In this document: piece by piece, positions 1-9,447 of the stretch
Position numbering within the stretch: position 1 is the first letter of the stretch
Layout: the number at the start of each line of letters is the position of its first letter
From: JACZSB01 sp965372015
GTDB taxonomy: Bacteria > Fidelibacterota > Marinisomatia > SCGC-AAA003-L08 > TS1B11
Direction of reading: 5' to 3'
Assembly: GCA_965372015.1 (NCBI GenBank)
Contig: CBDVAP010000011.1
Location: forward strand, 1 to 41,346
Length of the DNA stretch: 41,346 nt
Translations under genes and position numbers: made by a program
The notes under the pieces: model-generated
Databases searched by the model: none
The model's input: only the letters and a program-made list of their open reading frames with translations
What the model was told of the DNA's origin: nothing

Positions 1-397
1 GAAGGAAACCATTTCTTCTAAGAGTTCAGGGAAAGGGAAGGAGGGAGAGGTTCGCGCATCAGGCGAACGACAAGCCGGTTCCCGATGCTTAGCTTACGCC
101 GTTATGGATAGCAGAACCCCAGATGGCCGTCGGCTGAAGAGATCATCAACCGGTCCGCCGCCACCTGCAGCCATCGGTGACGTAGGGGGTACCCCCCCCC
201 GGGGGGGAGCTCATGTCTTCCGACGGGAGACATGAGCTCAACATGACCACTTCATGGGCCTAACACGCCCCCCGGGACGTTCTTTGAAAGGCATGCCCTG
301 TACCCCGCCAACGGTGGGGCCAACTGCCCCAATACTGCTGGCGTGCCCTCGTCGTTGGCCGTAACATGGCCGTCAACAATGAAGGCCGCACCTGCCA
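1..397. other. Gene-free left edge with C/G run and hairpin
   Basis: I find no convincing gene in this stretch in any frame. It holds a purine-rich start (about 21-53), an uninterrupted run of nine C followed by seven G (192-207), and a strong hairpin directly after it. Minus-strand frames around 270-395 stay open for about 45 codons but match nothing I recognise and have no start signal. The M20 peptidase at 398 begins without a strong ribosome binding site, so its promoter and leader should lie in this stretch, but I cannot place a -35/-10 pair. Confidence 0.5.
207..239. repeat. Perfect 12-bp inverted repeat (hairpin)
   Basis: GAGCTCATGTCT (207-218) is repeated as its exact reverse complement at 228-239; the stem can extend by a T-G and two C-G pairs to a three-base loop (GAC, 222-224). 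No T-tract follows on either strand, so it does not look like a standard Rho-independent terminator. It abuts the C9G7 run at 192-207. Possible roles are a protein-binding palindrome, an mRNA hairpin in the leader of the peptidase gene, or an assembly-prone junction. Confidence 0.75.
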
Positions 398-1540
398 ATG
401 CCCCCCACCGTGCCTGATGACCCGCCAGCAGATCGACCGATAGCCGGCGCCGGTGATCAGGGCTTGATCGACCTGTTCCTGAAGTTGGTGGTCATCGACG
501 CCACCTCCCGCCGGGAGAAGCGGCTGGCCGACTTCATTCGCTCATATCTGGCCGGTAGCGGGATTGCCATTGAGGAGGACACTGCCGGTGAGGCTGAGGG
601 TGGCGACTGCGGCAACCTCATCTGCCGCTATGGCGGTGGCGGCCAGGTGGCCCTTCTGGCCCACATGGACACGGTCAGCCCCACCGCCGACTTAAAGCCC
701 CAGCTGCTATCCGACCGAATCACCACCGACGGCACCACCATTCTGGGGGCGGACAACCGGGCCGGGCTGGCCCTGATATTGGATGCTCTCGAAGGAGCTG
801 CCAGCGGGCGCCTCAACCTGCAGCCCTTCACCGCCGCCTTCACCATCTGCGAGGAGACCAACCTGGGCGGCTCCCAACAGCTGCAATTGCCGGAATCATT
901 CGAGATGGCCTGTGTTTTCGATTCCAGCCTGCCCCCGGGGTCGTTCGTGGCCCAGACCTACGGCGCCATGGCCTTCCAGGCGCAGGTCACCGGCCGCGCC
1001 GCCCACGCCGGGGTCGAGCCTGAAAAGGGGATCAATGCCATTATGGTGGCCGCCCAAGCCATTGCTCGCCTGGAGACCGGCCGCCTGGACGAGAACACCA
1101 CCGCCAACTTCGGTACGATAGCCGGGGGCACGGCCATCAACGTGGTGCCGGCTGAGGCGACAGTGAAAGGCGAGGTGCGGGGCCGCGATAATGACCGGGT
1201 CGAAGAGGTGATCCACTACATCGAGGCGGCTTTCCGGCAAGCGGCAAAGGCCGCCGGCGCCCAGCTGGCCTTCACGGCCCAGTGGCACTTTAGGCCCTAC
1301 CTGTTAGAACCTGGCGATGCTATCTACCAGCGGGTGCAGACCGCCATAGCCACGGCTGGGCTGGAACCTCAGCCCCAAGTCTCAGCCGGTGGCAGTGACG
1401 CCAACGCGCTCAACGCCAAGGGGCTGCCGGCCATCAACCTGGGCGTCGGTGTGCGCCACTGCCATTCCGTGGATGAGTATATCCTGCTGGAGGACCTGCT
1501 GCACGCCAGGGACATCCTGCAGGCCATCGTAGCAGGTTAA
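398..1540 (+). CDS. M20 family metallopeptidase, PepT-like
   Basis: A 380-residue cytosolic zinc aminopeptidase/deacylase of the M20 family, closest in layout to peptidase T-like proteins. The di-zinc site is readable: H89 and D91 in LLAHMDT, bridging D119 in LGADN, the Glu pair E152-E153 in ICEETN (general base plus ligand), D175 in VFDSS, and a C-terminal His near 356 in RHCHSVDEY. The dimerisation lid domain lies about residues 185-300, with H203 in the GRAAHAG motif. No signal peptide is seen; the first 20 residues are Pro/Asp rich and may not be conserved, so the true start could be slightly downstream, and only a weak GAAGG (381-385) precedes the ATG. A YfcC-type carrier follows after 13 bases, suggesting that an imported peptide or acylated amino acid is hydrolysed here. 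The exact substrate cannot be told. Confidence 0.85.
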   Translation: MPPTVPDDPPADRPIAGAGDQGLIDLFLKLVVIDATSRREKRLADFIRSYLAGSGIAIEEDTAGEAEGGDCGNLICRYGGGGQVALLAHMDTVSPTADLKPQLLSDRITTDGTTILGADNRAGLALILDALEGAASGRLNLQPFTAAFTICEETNLGGSQQLQLPESFEMACVFDSSLPPGSFVAQTYGAMAFQAQVTGRAAHAGVEPEKGINAIMVAAQAIARLETGRLDENTTANFGTIAGGTAINVVPAEATVKGEVRGRDNDRVEEVIHYIEAAFRQAAKAAGAQLAFTAQWHFRPYLLEPGDAIYQRVQTAIATAGLEPQPQVSAGGSDANALNAKGLPAINLGVGVRHCHSVDEYILLEDLLHARDILQAIVAG

Positions 1541-1553
1541 GTAAAGGATTCGC

Positions 1554-2960
1554 ATGAAGTTCAAACTCTCCGAAATGAAAGCCCCCAACACCTATGCCAT
1601 CCTGATCTCACTGCTCGTGGTGGTAGCCGCCCTCACCTGGGTGCTGCCGGCCTCGCGTTATGACACCCATGAGGTTGCCGGTCGCCAGGTGGTGGACCCG
1701 ACCACCTTCACCTATGTGGAAGCCGCGCATCAGGGTTTCCAGGCGATCCTGATGGCTCCTATCAGGGGATTCGTGGATGCCGCCGAGATTATCGGCTTCG
1801 TACTGCTGATAGGCGGGGTGTTCGGCATCATCCAGGCCACCCAATCGATCACGGCCGGGGTGCGGGCCCTGGCTGCGGCCTACCAGGTATCCCGCGTGGT
1901 ACGGCTGGGTCTGATCCCGATCTTCATGCTGCTCTTCTCCTTGGGAGGCGCCATCTTCGGTATGAGCGAGGAGACCATCCCCTTCATCCTGATCTTCGTG
2001 CCCATGGCCTACGCCTTAGGCTACGATTCCATCACCGGGGTGGCGATCCCTTTTGTAGGGGCCGGCGCGGGTTTCGCCGGGGCCTTCTTAAATCCCTTCA
2101 CGGTCGGTGTGGCCCAAAGCATAGCCGAGGTGCCGCTATTCTCAGGCCTGGGCTACCGCTTTTTCTGTTGGGTGATAATCACCACCATTGCCATCGCTTA
2201 TGTGATGCGTTATGCGGCCAAGGTAAAGCGCCACCCGCAGTCCAGCCTGACCTTCGAATCGGATCAGTCCCGGCGCTCCAGCTTACTGGCGGAGTCCGAG
2301 GCCCAGTCGGCGGAAATGACCCGTACTCACCGGGCGGTGCTGCTCATATTCCTGCTGGGGATGCTGCTGCTGGTTTTCGGGGTACTGCGCCTGGATTGGT
2401 ACATTGAGGAGATCGCCGGTCTTTTCCTGCTGATCGGGCTGACCGTTGCCTTGGCCGGTCGGCTGAGTGTGGACCGTACCACCGACGCTTTCATCTCCGG
2501 CGCCCAGACCCTGGTCGGCACTGCCCTGGTCATCGGCCTGGCTCGCGGTATCCTGGTTATAGCGCGGGATGGCCGCATAATCGACACTATTCTGCACGCC
2601 CTGTCAGGCCTGGTGGAGGGGTTCCATCCCGTGTTCTCGGCCCAGATGATGTTTATCGTACAGACCTTCTTGAATTTCTTTGTGCCCTCGGGGAGTGGGC
2701 AGGCGGCCCTGACCATGCCCATCATGGCCCCGCTGGCGGACCTGGTGGGGGTAGCGCGCCAGACAGCGGTATTGGCCTTCCAGTTCGGCGACGGGTTCAG
2801 CAACTTGATTATTCCCACTTCCGGGGTCCTGATGGGGGCGCTGTCGCTGGCGGGAATACCTTGGGATAAGTGGGCTCGCTGGGTCCTGCCGCTGGAATTG
2901 CTGTTTCTGGTGGTGGGCTTGCTGTTATTGGTTCCGGCGGTGCTCACCGGTTGGCAGTAA
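1554..2960 (+). CDS. YfcC-family carrier (C4-dicarboxylate/amino-acid type)
   Basis: A 468-residue polytopic inner-membrane protein of the YfcC/DcuC-like superfamily, whose members are proposed to move basic amino acids, peptides or dicarboxylates. It starts MKFKLSEMKAPNTYAIL with the first membrane span about residues 14-31, a periplasmic segment with the HEVAGRQVVDPTTF stretch, and about 11-12 spans in all. A cytosolic hydrophilic loop (about residues 223-262, rich in Arg, Ser and Glu) splits two halves, as in the family. Conserved features include GxxFGMSEETIPF in the first half and FVPSGSGQAALTMPI in the second, the two re-entrant-like Gly/Ser motifs. An AAGGA ribosome binding site sits about six bases before the ATG. 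Its position directly after the M20 peptidase suggests one transcript and a shared substrate. Confidence 0.82.
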   Translation: MKFKLSEMKAPNTYAILISLLVVVAALTWVLPASRYDTHEVAGRQVVDPTTFTYVEAAHQGFQAILMAPIRGFVDAAEIIGFVLLIGGVFGIIQATQSITAGVRALAAAYQVSRVVRLGLIPIFMLLFSLGGAIFGMSEETIPFILIFVPMAYALGYDSITGVAIPFVGAGAGFAGAFLNPFTVGVAQSIAEVPLFSGLGYRFFCWVIITTIAIAYVMRYAAKVKRHPQSSLTFESDQSRRSSLLAESEAQSAEMTRTHRAVLLIFLLGMLLLVFGVLRLDWYIEEIAGLFLLIGLTVALAGRLSVDRTTDAFISGAQTLVGTALVIGLARGILVIARDGRIIDTILHALSGLVEGFHPVFSAQMMFIVQTFLNFFVPSGSGQAALTMPIMAPLADLVGVARQTAVLAFQFGDGFSNLIIPTSGVLMGALSLAGIPWDKWARWVLPLELLFLVVGLLLLVPAVLTGWQ

Positions 2961-2969
2961 GCCCGCTAA

Positions 2970-4130
2970 TCAGCGCGTGATATCGGCCAGCAGTTCCAGG
3001 ATAGCATCTGCGGCCTGCTCGGCCCCATCGGTGGGTAGTTCCCGCAGGCGCTGGCGAAGGTCCCCTCTCTCCAGCGCAGCTTGAACCTTGAGCATAACCT
3101 GGGTGGGATCATCTTCAGTAGTCAGTAGCCCGGCCGCCAGACCTTGCCCCAGCAGATTGTTCTCCGTCTCCCGAATTTCAGGATGAGTCTCCACATGCCA
3201 CAGCAGCAACGGCACTCCCGCCTTTAGCGATTCCGCCACGGTAGTGAAACCGGCCCGGGAAATAACCAGGTCCGCAGCTGCAATCACTTCTTGGGTTTCC
3301 ACCCAATCACCCGCACCCACCAGGTACTGGGGATAGTGCCGCTTCAGCCGGTGTGCCTCCCGGTCGTCCCGTGGCAGCAAAAGTAATTGCACCTGGGGAT
3401 CCTGGGCCACCAGTTGGAAACGCCTGAGGTAGCGGTCAGTCTGTGGGGTGTTGCCGCCCCCCATCGACAGGAATACCAGCGGCCGCTCATCCGCCCCCAG
3501 CGAGGCGCGAACCTCGCTCCGGGAGCGAATAGCTCGGCGAGCGATCGGGGGCACCAGGCGAATGTTGGGCGCCGGTGGCGGATTAGTGTCGAAATTCCCC
3601 AGGATCATCATTGTGCACAGCCGGTACATGTACCGGTACAACCGCTCCACTCCCCAAGCCGCCAACCGCCGCAACATTCCGTGGCCTAGAGAGGTTTCCT
3701 TTAGCAGATAGTTATAGATACCGACAATGGGAATCCCCGCCCGCCAGGCGTATACCGGCACCAGCGGTATAAAGTCGTTGACAATCAAAGCCGGTCGTTC
3801 CGCCCTGACTGCCCGGCGGAAAACTCGGTAGTCGCGCCAACCATTATATAGGGCGTATTTCAGGATCGAGCGGAAAGTACGCCCCACGGCGAAGTCCAGG
3901 TCGGCGTTGTATGATAATTGGAGACCACCGGGATATGTCTCTATGGTATGTTGCGGCCCCGGCAGCAGCCGGCGGGCCAGTTCCCGGTGCTGAGGATGAA
4001 CAAATAGGCGCAGACGTAGTTCCTGGCGACCCGTCATTTCTCTAATGATGGACACTGTTTTCATCAAGTGCCCTCGTTCCGGGCCGAAGAACCAGAAATC
4101 AAGGAGGGGGGGGTTGATTTCATCAGGCAT
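2970..4130 (-). CDS. MurG-like GT-B glycosyltransferase
   Basis: A 386-residue protein with a GT-B fold of the glycosyltransferase 28/MurG type. The N-terminal half carries the acceptor-side start FWFFGPERGHLMKT, with the GxGH-like loop. The C-terminal half has the nucleotide-sugar side: LSMGGGNTPQTDRYLRRF near residue 217, then DLVISRAGFTTVAESLKAG, the typical donor-binding region with Gly-x-x-Thr and Glu, and a following PLLLWHVETHPEIRETEN. No transmembrane segment is evident, so it should act at the cytosolic face of the membrane. Sugar donor and acceptor are unknown; it is not murG itself, because no other cell-wall genes are near. It is convergent with the YfcC gene (nine bases apart). 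The ATG at 4130 lacks a clear ribosome binding site; Met23 (MKTVSII) would lose the GPERGH loop and is less likely. Confidence 0.75.
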   Translation of the reverse strand: MPDEINPPLLDFWFFGPERGHLMKTVSIIREMTGRQELRLRLFVHPQHRELARRLLPGPQHTIETYPGGLQLSYNADLDFAVGRTFRSILKYALYNGWRDYRVFRRAVRAERPALIVNDFIPLVPVYAWRAGIPIVGIYNYLLKETSLGHGMLRRLAAWGVERLYRYMYRLCTMMILGNFDTNPPPAPNIRLVPPIARRAIRSRSEVRASLGADERPLVFLSMGGGNTPQTDRYLRRFQLVAQDPQVQLLLLPRDDREAHRLKRHYPQYLVGAGDWVETQEVIAAADLVISRAGFTTVAESLKAGVPLLLWHVETHPEIRETENNLLGQGLAAGLLTTEDDPTQVMLKVQAALERGDLRQRLRELPTDGAEQAADAILELLADITR

Positions 4131-4433
4131 GAGAGTCTTGGATACCAGTCGTAGCGTTCATTCAGCGGTAGGCAGTGATGGCGTTTCTTCTTGAAAACAG
4201 CGTGAATGCTGATGGTAGAATCTGACTATGGAACATTAGGGTCGTGATTACGTTCATTACCAAGTTAGCATGGTCCACCCGGCCACAATAAGCTCTTTGC
4301 TCTTCCTGATGAGAACTTCCAGGCGGTTTGTGGTACGGCCTATTTTGTAGGCGCAGAATAGTGGCAACCAAATTGGTGTTGAACTCGTCTAAGTGATAGA
4401 TTATCGAAAATGGTTATGAAGGAACTTAGAATC
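4131..4433. other. AT-richer intergenic gap between divergent genes
   Basis: This gap separates the leftward glycosyltransferase from the rightward TonB-domain gene and should hold both promoters. It is visibly richer in A/T than its neighbours. TTGAAC (4379-4384) followed 17 bases later by TATCGA (4402-4407) is a weak candidate promoter for the TonB-domain gene. A minus-strand open frame across 4162-4371 shows no recognisable domain and I treat it as chance. Confidence 0.3.
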
Positions 4434-5075
4434 ATGAAAATTAGAAAAGACATCCTGATCGAATCATATCCCCAGCGGATCAAGGCGATCCTCACCATCG
4501 TCCTGTTGTTGGTGGCCCTGGTGGCCTATGCCTATCCGCGTTTCGAGCGGGAGGTGGACTCGTCCAAATACTCATTTGAGGACATGGTGGAGAGCTTTGA
4601 CATTCCCACTACCCAACAGTTCATCGCACCTCCACCGCCCAGTCGTCCGTCGATCCCGGTGGAATCTGAAGACGAAGATTTTGCCGAGGACATTACTATC
4701 GAACAGACTGACCTGGATGCCTTCGCCGATTGGGACGCGCCGCCGCCTTTACTTACCGGCCACTCGACGGTGCGGTTCATTCCCTATGACGAACCTCCTA
4801 TTCCGGTCGGCGGTTTTGAAGCTATCCTGAAAAACCTGGTTTACCCGGAGATTGCCGTTGCAGCAGGCATTGAAGGAACGGTTGTGGTGCAGGCCTTCGT
4901 GGATAAAACCGGGCGGGTAACCGTAACTGAGATCCTGGAAGGGATCCCGCAGACTGGTATGAACGAAGCCGCTATCGCAGCCATAAGAAAGACTCGCTTT
5001 AATCCCGCTAAACAGCGCGATGTGGCCCTGGGAGTGTGGCTGGCCATTCCAATTACTTTCCAACTCACCAGCTGA
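4434..5075 (+). CDS. TonB family protein (single C-terminal TonB domain)
   Basis: A 213-residue inner-membrane protein with a short cytosolic N-terminus, one membrane span (about residues 11-28), an acidic and proline-rich periplasmic linker (PPPPSRPSIPVESEDEDF and following) and a C-terminal TonB domain over about the last 90 residues, with VYPEIAVAAGIEGTVVVQ, FVDKTGRV and AAIAAIRKTRFNPAKQ. Proteins of this class pass proton-motive force from ExbBD to outer-membrane receptors, or act as periplasmic adaptors. I choose the ATG at 4434 (MKIRKD) because GAAGGAAC (4418-4425) lies at good spacing before it; the in-frame ATG at 4410 would put that site inside the gene. No exbBD or receptor gene is adjacent, so the partner is unknown. 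The short linker and isolated placement are common in FCB-group genomes. Confidence 0.85.
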   Translation: MKIRKDILIESYPQRIKAILTIVLLLVALVAYAYPRFEREVDSSKYSFEDMVESFDIPTTQQFIAPPPPSRPSIPVESEDEDFAEDITIEQTDLDAFADWDAPPPLLTGHSTVRFIPYDEPPIPVGGFEAILKNLVYPEIAVAAGIEGTVVVQAFVDKTGRVTVTEILEGIPQTGMNEAAIAAIRKTRFNPAKQRDVALGVWLAIPITFQLTS

Positions 5076-5124
5076 GCCAATTGATAATAGCAGAAGCGGG
5101 AGCCGTTTCTTACTCTGGTAACCG

Positions 5125-8100
5125 CTAACTCCCGGATGCTGTTCGATGATAATCCTGGAGCGGCTTGACCTCCATTATCTGGCCGCTACGGATGGCCCGC
5201 ACGGCCGCTTGAGCCCCTGATAGGGTGGTGATCACAAGCACCATCTTTTCGAGGGCTACCTTGCCGATAGCACCCTCATCGAAGCGGGCCTGTTGTCCCA
5301 ACGGTGTGTTGATAATCAGTTGCACCTGATCATCCTTCAACCGGTCAATAACATTGGGTCGGCCCTCGTCGACCTTAAGCAGGATTTCTGCAGTAATGCC
5401 ATTGCGCCGCAACTCCCTGCCAGTGCCGGCGGTAGCTACAATATTGAAACCGAGCTCCTGAAAATCACGGGCGATAGGGATAATCTCCAGCTTGTCACGA
5501 TCGTTGACGGAAATGAAGACGGTCCCTGATTGCGCCAAATGGTAGCCCGTACCTAGAACAGCACGGTTATAGGCGTCGGCAAACAGATTCGATATACCCA
5601 TCACTTCACCAGTGGCTTTCATCTCAGGTCCCAAAAAAATGGTCTCATTCGGGAACTTGTTGAATGGCAATACCACTTCTTTTACTGCGATGTGTTGAGT
5701 GTCATCCCACTTGCGGAGTTTGAAATCGGACAACTTCTTGCCCATCATCAATTGAGCGGCTATCCGCGCCAGCGGCACATTGGTTGCTTTGCTCACAAAT
5801 GGCACCGTCCGGCTGGCTCGGGGGTTCACCTCCAGGATATACACCTGGCGGTCCCGGTAGGCAAATTGCAGGTTGATCAGACCTAAAACCGACAGTGCGC
5901 GGGAAAGCTCCTGGGTGACCTGCACAATTTCCTCGAGGGTGTCTGAAGTAGCCTTGAACGGAGGCAGGACACAGGCCGAATTCCCGGAGTGGATGCCTGC
6001 TTCCTCGATGTGCTGCATAATTCCTCCGATATACACTTCATCCCCGTCGCAAAGGGCGTCCACGTCGAATTCGAAGGCATCTTCCAGAAACTCATCCACC
6101 AGCACGGGATGTTCCCCCAGGAACTCCGCCGACCGTGACAAGTAGTCCAACAGATGGTCGGAGGAATAAACTATCTCCATCGCTCTACCGCCCAGGACGT
6201 AACTGGGCCGTACCAGTACCGGATAGCCGACTCGCTCTGCAACATCCATTACCTCTTCCATCGTACGTCCGATACCGTAATTGGGTCGATTGATGTTTAA
6301 CCGGTCCAGGATGCGGCCGAACTTTTCCCGATCCTCAGCCAAATCGATATTCGCCGGCGAGGTACCGATGATGGGTACCCCGGCGTCCTGCAGTTCCAGG
6401 GCTATTCGCAGGGGAGTCTGGCCACCGAACTGGACCAATACACCTTTGGGCTGTTCCCGGTCCACGATATTAAGGACGTCCTCGAACGTCACCGGTTCGA
6501 AGTACAACCGGTCCACCATATCAAAGTCTGTTGAGACGGTTTCCGGGTTGCAGTTGACCATAATAGTCTGATAGCCTAAGTCCCTCAGGCCAAAAACCGC
6601 TTGGACGCAACAGTAGTCGAACTCAATACCTTGGCCGATTCTATTGGGACCACCACCCAGGATCATAACCTTATCTCCCGGTAGCGGTTCCAGCTCATCC
6701 TCTTCCTCATAGGTCGAATAGCAGTAGGGAGTCTTAGCCGTAAATTCCGCTGCACAGCTGTCCACCAATTTGAAGGTAGGCCGTACTCCAATCTTTTCTC
6801 GCCAAGTCCTGATTTCTACTTCGGACTTGCCAGCCCGGCGCGCTATCTGGCGGTCTGAAAAGCCCAGTTGCTTATAGGTACGCAATTTGTCCGCTGTCAC
6901 CTTTACACGCCCGGCCATCGCCAATTCCTCGATTTGCCGCAGAAACCAGCGGTCAATGCCTGTCAATTCATATACCTGATCCAATGTTTGCCCGTCTAAA
7001 AAGGCTTGTCGAACCTTCAACAATCTAAACGCCGTTGGATAGCGGATTTTGCTCATGTCCAAAGTCCGGGCCCGGCTAAGCGCCAGGTTACCCTCGACCG
7101 GTGGTTTCGGTTCCAGGCCATCCAGGCCTACTTCCAGGGAGCGAAAGGCTTTCTGCAGCGACTCCTGAAAGGTACGGCCGATTGCCATTACCTCTCCCAC
7201 GGACTGCATCTGTATCCCTAGATGGCCGGAAGCGGACCGGAATTTCTCAAAGTCGAAGCGGGGCACTTTAGTAACTACATAATCGATTACCGGCTCAAAC
7301 GCGGCCGTGGTTTTGCCGGTGATATCATTGGGCAATTCATCCAGAGTATAGCCCACTGCCAGCTTAGCTGCCACTTTAGCAATCGGGTAACCTGTTGCTT
7401 TGGAAGCTAAGGCGGAAGATCGACTGACCCGGGGGTTCATCTCGATAATCACCATTCGGCCGGTGTCGGGATGCACTGCAAATTGGACGTTGGAACCACC
7501 CGTATCCACTCCAATTGTACGGATACAAGCGATCGCCCAATCCCGCATCTGCTGGTATTCCCGGTCCGACAGGGTCATGGCAGGGGCCACTGTGACCGAA
7601 TCACCGGTGTGCACTCCCATGGGGTCGACATTCTCGATGGTACAGATTATAACCACGTTGTCAGCCTGGTCGCGGATCAACTCCAGCTCGAACTCTTTCC
7701 ACCCTAGCAAGGACTCCTCAACCAGAATTTCCGAGATAGGACTCTCGCGTAGGCCGTTCTCCGCCAGGTGTTCATACTCTTCATGGTTATAGGCGATGGA
7801 ACCGCCAGTACCACCCAAAGTAAATGCCGGCCGGATAATCACAGGGAAATTCGTTATCGAGAGTAGTTTTTTTGCGGCCCTTAGTGAACGGGCGCACCCT
7901 CCTTTGGCGGTGTTTATCCCCGCGCTCTCCATGGCAGCTTTGAACTGATTACGGTCCTCCGCCTTGTTTATGGCTTCCTCCTTAGCGCCAATCAGCTCCA
8001 CTCCGTGGTCCCGCAGCACACCGGCCCGGCAAAGTTCCATGGCCAGGTTCAACGCGGTCTGGCCACCGACGGTAGGCAACATGGCGTCCGGCTGTTCACG

Positions 8101-8337
8101 CTTGATGATAGCCTCAAGAAAATCAGCTGTAAGGGGCTCAAGATAGGTACTATCGGCCAGATCGGGATCGGTCATGATGGTAGCCGGGTTCGAGTTCACC
8201 AGAATCACCCGGTATCCTTCTTCCTTCAAGGCCCGCACAGCTTGGGTACCTGAATAATCGAACTCCCCGGCCTGGCCGATGATGATAGGCCCGGCGCCAA
8301 TAATCAGAATCGATTCTAAATCCGTACGCCTGGGCAT
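5125..8337 (-). CDS. carB: Carbamoyl-phosphate synthase large subunit
   Basis: A 1070-residue protein, the usual length of CarB. It makes carbamoyl phosphate from bicarbonate, two ATP and the ammonia channelled from CarA, for arginine and pyrimidine synthesis. Both homologous ATP-grasp halves are complete: the first opens with SILIIGAGPIIIGQAGEFDY, the second with DKVMILGGGPNRIGQGIEFD; both contain the Gly-rich GGTGGS and GGRAMEI loops and EMNPRVSRSSALASKATG / EVNPRASRTVPFVSKATN metal-binding motifs. The C-terminal MGS-like allosteric domain (about residues 940-1060) is present. The ATG follows the carA stop codon with no gap (TAAATG at 8335-8340), so the two are translationally linked. Nothing looks degraded. 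Confidence 0.97.
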   Translation of the reverse strand: MPRRTDLESILIIGAGPIIIGQAGEFDYSGTQAVRALKEEGYRVILVNSNPATIMTDPDLADSTYLEPLTADFLEAIIKREQPDAMLPTVGGQTALNLAMELCRAGVLRDHGVELIGAKEEAINKAEDRNQFKAAMESAGINTAKGGCARSLRAAKKLLSITNFPVIIRPAFTLGGTGGSIAYNHEEYEHLAENGLRESPISEILVEESLLGWKEFELELIRDQADNVVIICTIENVDPMGVHTGDSVTVAPAMTLSDREYQQMRDWAIACIRTIGVDTGGSNVQFAVHPDTGRMVIIEMNPRVSRSSALASKATGYPIAKVAAKLAVGYTLDELPNDITGKTTAAFEPVIDYVVTKVPRFDFEKFRSASGHLGIQMQSVGEVMAIGRTFQESLQKAFRSLEVGLDGLEPKPPVEGNLALSRARTLDMSKIRYPTAFRLLKVRQAFLDGQTLDQVYELTGIDRWFLRQIEELAMAGRVKVTADKLRTYKQLGFSDRQIARRAGKSEVEIRTWREKIGVRPTFKLVDSCAAEFTAKTPYCYSTYEEEDELEPLPGDKVMILGGGPNRIGQGIEFDYCCVQAVFGLRDLGYQTIMVNCNPETVSTDFDMVDRLYFEPVTFEDVLNIVDREQPKGVLVQFGGQTPLRIALELQDAGVPIIGTSPANIDLAEDREKFGRILDRLNINRPNYGIGRTMEEVMDVAERVGYPVLVRPSYVLGGRAMEIVYSSDHLLDYLSRSAEFLGEHPVLVDEFLEDAFEFDVDALCDGDEVYIGGIMQHIEEAGIHSGNSACVLPPFKATSDTLEEIVQVTQELSRALSVLGLINLQFAYRDRQVYILEVNPRASRTVPFVSKATNVPLARIAAQLMMGKKLSDFKLRKWDDTQHIAVKEVVLPFNKFPNETIFLGPEMKATGEVMGISNLFADAYNRAVLGTGYHLAQSGTVFISVNDRDKLEIIPIARDFQELGFNIVATAGTGRELRRNGITAEILLKVDEGRPNVIDRLKDDQVQLIINTPLGQQARFDEGAIGKVALEKMVLVITTLSGAQAAVRAIRSGQIMEVKPLQDYHRTASGS

Positions 8338-9447
8338 TTAGCGCCGGTCCTTCATCATTTGAATGAACTCCGTGAACAGATACCGCGAGTCATGGGGACC
8401 CGGGCTGGCCTCCGGGTGGTATTGGACTGAGAAAGCCGGCTCCTCCTTAAAACGCAGACCTTCCAAGGTACCGTCGCTCAGGTTGATGTGAGAGGCCTCC
8501 ACACCTGCCGGCAACGAGTCCAGTTCGACGGCGAATCCGTGGTTCTGGCTGGTGATCTCTATCCGGCCGGTAGTGAGGTTCTTGACCGGATGGTTCAGGC
8601 CCCGATGGCCGAACTTGAGCTTGAAAGTCTTCGCGCCCAGAGCCAGGGCTAAGATCTGGTGTCCCAGGCAGATACCGAATAATGGAACCTGCCCAAGTAA
8701 TTCCCGGACAGTCTGAACCCCATAGGTCACAGCCTGCGGATCGCCCGGGCCATTCGAAAGGACGATACCATCAGGACCCTCGGCTAGTATTTCATCGGCG
8801 GTAGCGGTTGCTGGATAAACCGTTACTTTGCAGCCGTTAACTGCCAGCAGGCGCAGGATGCTCAGCTTGATGCCGAAGTCGATGGCGACCACGTTAAATC
8901 TATCGGCAGCATTTGACGCTCCAGGCAGGTCATTCCATTCGTACGACTGTTGGCAGCTAACCTCTTTTACCAAGTCCAGGCCGACCATACTTGGCACCCG
9001 CGCCAGCTTCTTCAAAAGACTTTCGGTGCTCTTATCGGTAGTGGAGACGATGCCGTTCATAGCGCCCCGCTCCCGGATGTGTCGGGTCAAGGCCCGCGTA
9101 TCGATCCCTTGGATACCCACGATGCCCTGTTGGTGGAGATATTCGCCGATATTTTGCTTCGACCGCCAATTGGATGGGGTACTGGTTTCGCTGCGGACCA
9201 CAAACCCGGCCACCTGTATCCGGCTGGACTCAATATCATCCTGGTTTACTCCGTAATTGCCGATATGGGGACTGGTCATAGTGACGATCTGGCGGCAATA
9301 CGATGGGTCGGTTAATATCTCCTGGTAACCGGTCATGCCGGTGTTGAAGCACACTTCTCCGGTCGTCTCCCCTTGTGCCCCGAAGGAAAAACCGTTAAAA
9401 AAACGGCCATCCTCTAGCAAAAGAATGGCCGGCTGGTCACTGAGCAT
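8338..9447 (-). CDS. carA: Carbamoyl-phosphate synthase small subunit
   Basis: A 369-residue class I glutamine amidotransferase subunit that releases ammonia from glutamine for CarB. The N-terminal CPSase domain starts QPAILLLEDGRFFNGFSFGA. The catalytic nucleophile is C260 in LFGICLGHQ, with H344 and E346 in QYHPEASPGPHDS completing the triad; SNGPGDP (about 231-237) forms part of the oxyanion region. It is the first gene of the carAB pair, reading leftward. The upstream region 9448-9697, shared with the rightward FKBP gene, shows no arginine- or pyrimidine-responsive element that I can identify. Confidence 0.96.
   Translation of the reverse strand: MLSDQPAILLLEDGRFFNGFSFGAQGETTGEVCFNTGMTGYQEILTDPSYCRQIVTMTSPHIGNYGVNQDDIESSRIQVAGFVVRSETSTPSNWRSKQNIGEYLHQQGIVGIQGIDTRALTRHIRERGAMNGIVSTTDKSTESLLKKLARVPSMVGLDLVKEVSCQQSYEWNDLPGASNAADRFNVVAIDFGIKLSILRLLAVNGCKVTVYPATATADEILAEGPDGIVLSNGPGDPQAVTYGVQTVRELLGQVPLFGICLGHQILALALGAKTFKLKFGHRGLNHPVKNLTTGRIEITSQNHGFAVELDSLPAGVEASHINLSDGTLEGLRFKEEPAFSVQYHPEASPGPHDSRYLFTEFIQMMKDRR

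Noticed and set aside
186..212. GGTACC, CCCGGG and GAGCTC in a row look like a cloning polylinker
   Set aside because: The order fits KpnI-SmaI-SacI sites, but the long C and G runs do not match a known polylinker and the GAGCTC belongs to a native-looking inverted repeat. Kept only as a caution about assembly.
270..397. Minus-strand open frame of about 45 codons before the peptidase gene
   Set aside because: No start signal and no domain recognised; open frames of this size are common in GC-rich DNA.
4162..4371. Minus-strand open frame of 69 codons
   Set aside because: No recognisable motif, no ribosome binding site, and it lies where promoters are expected.
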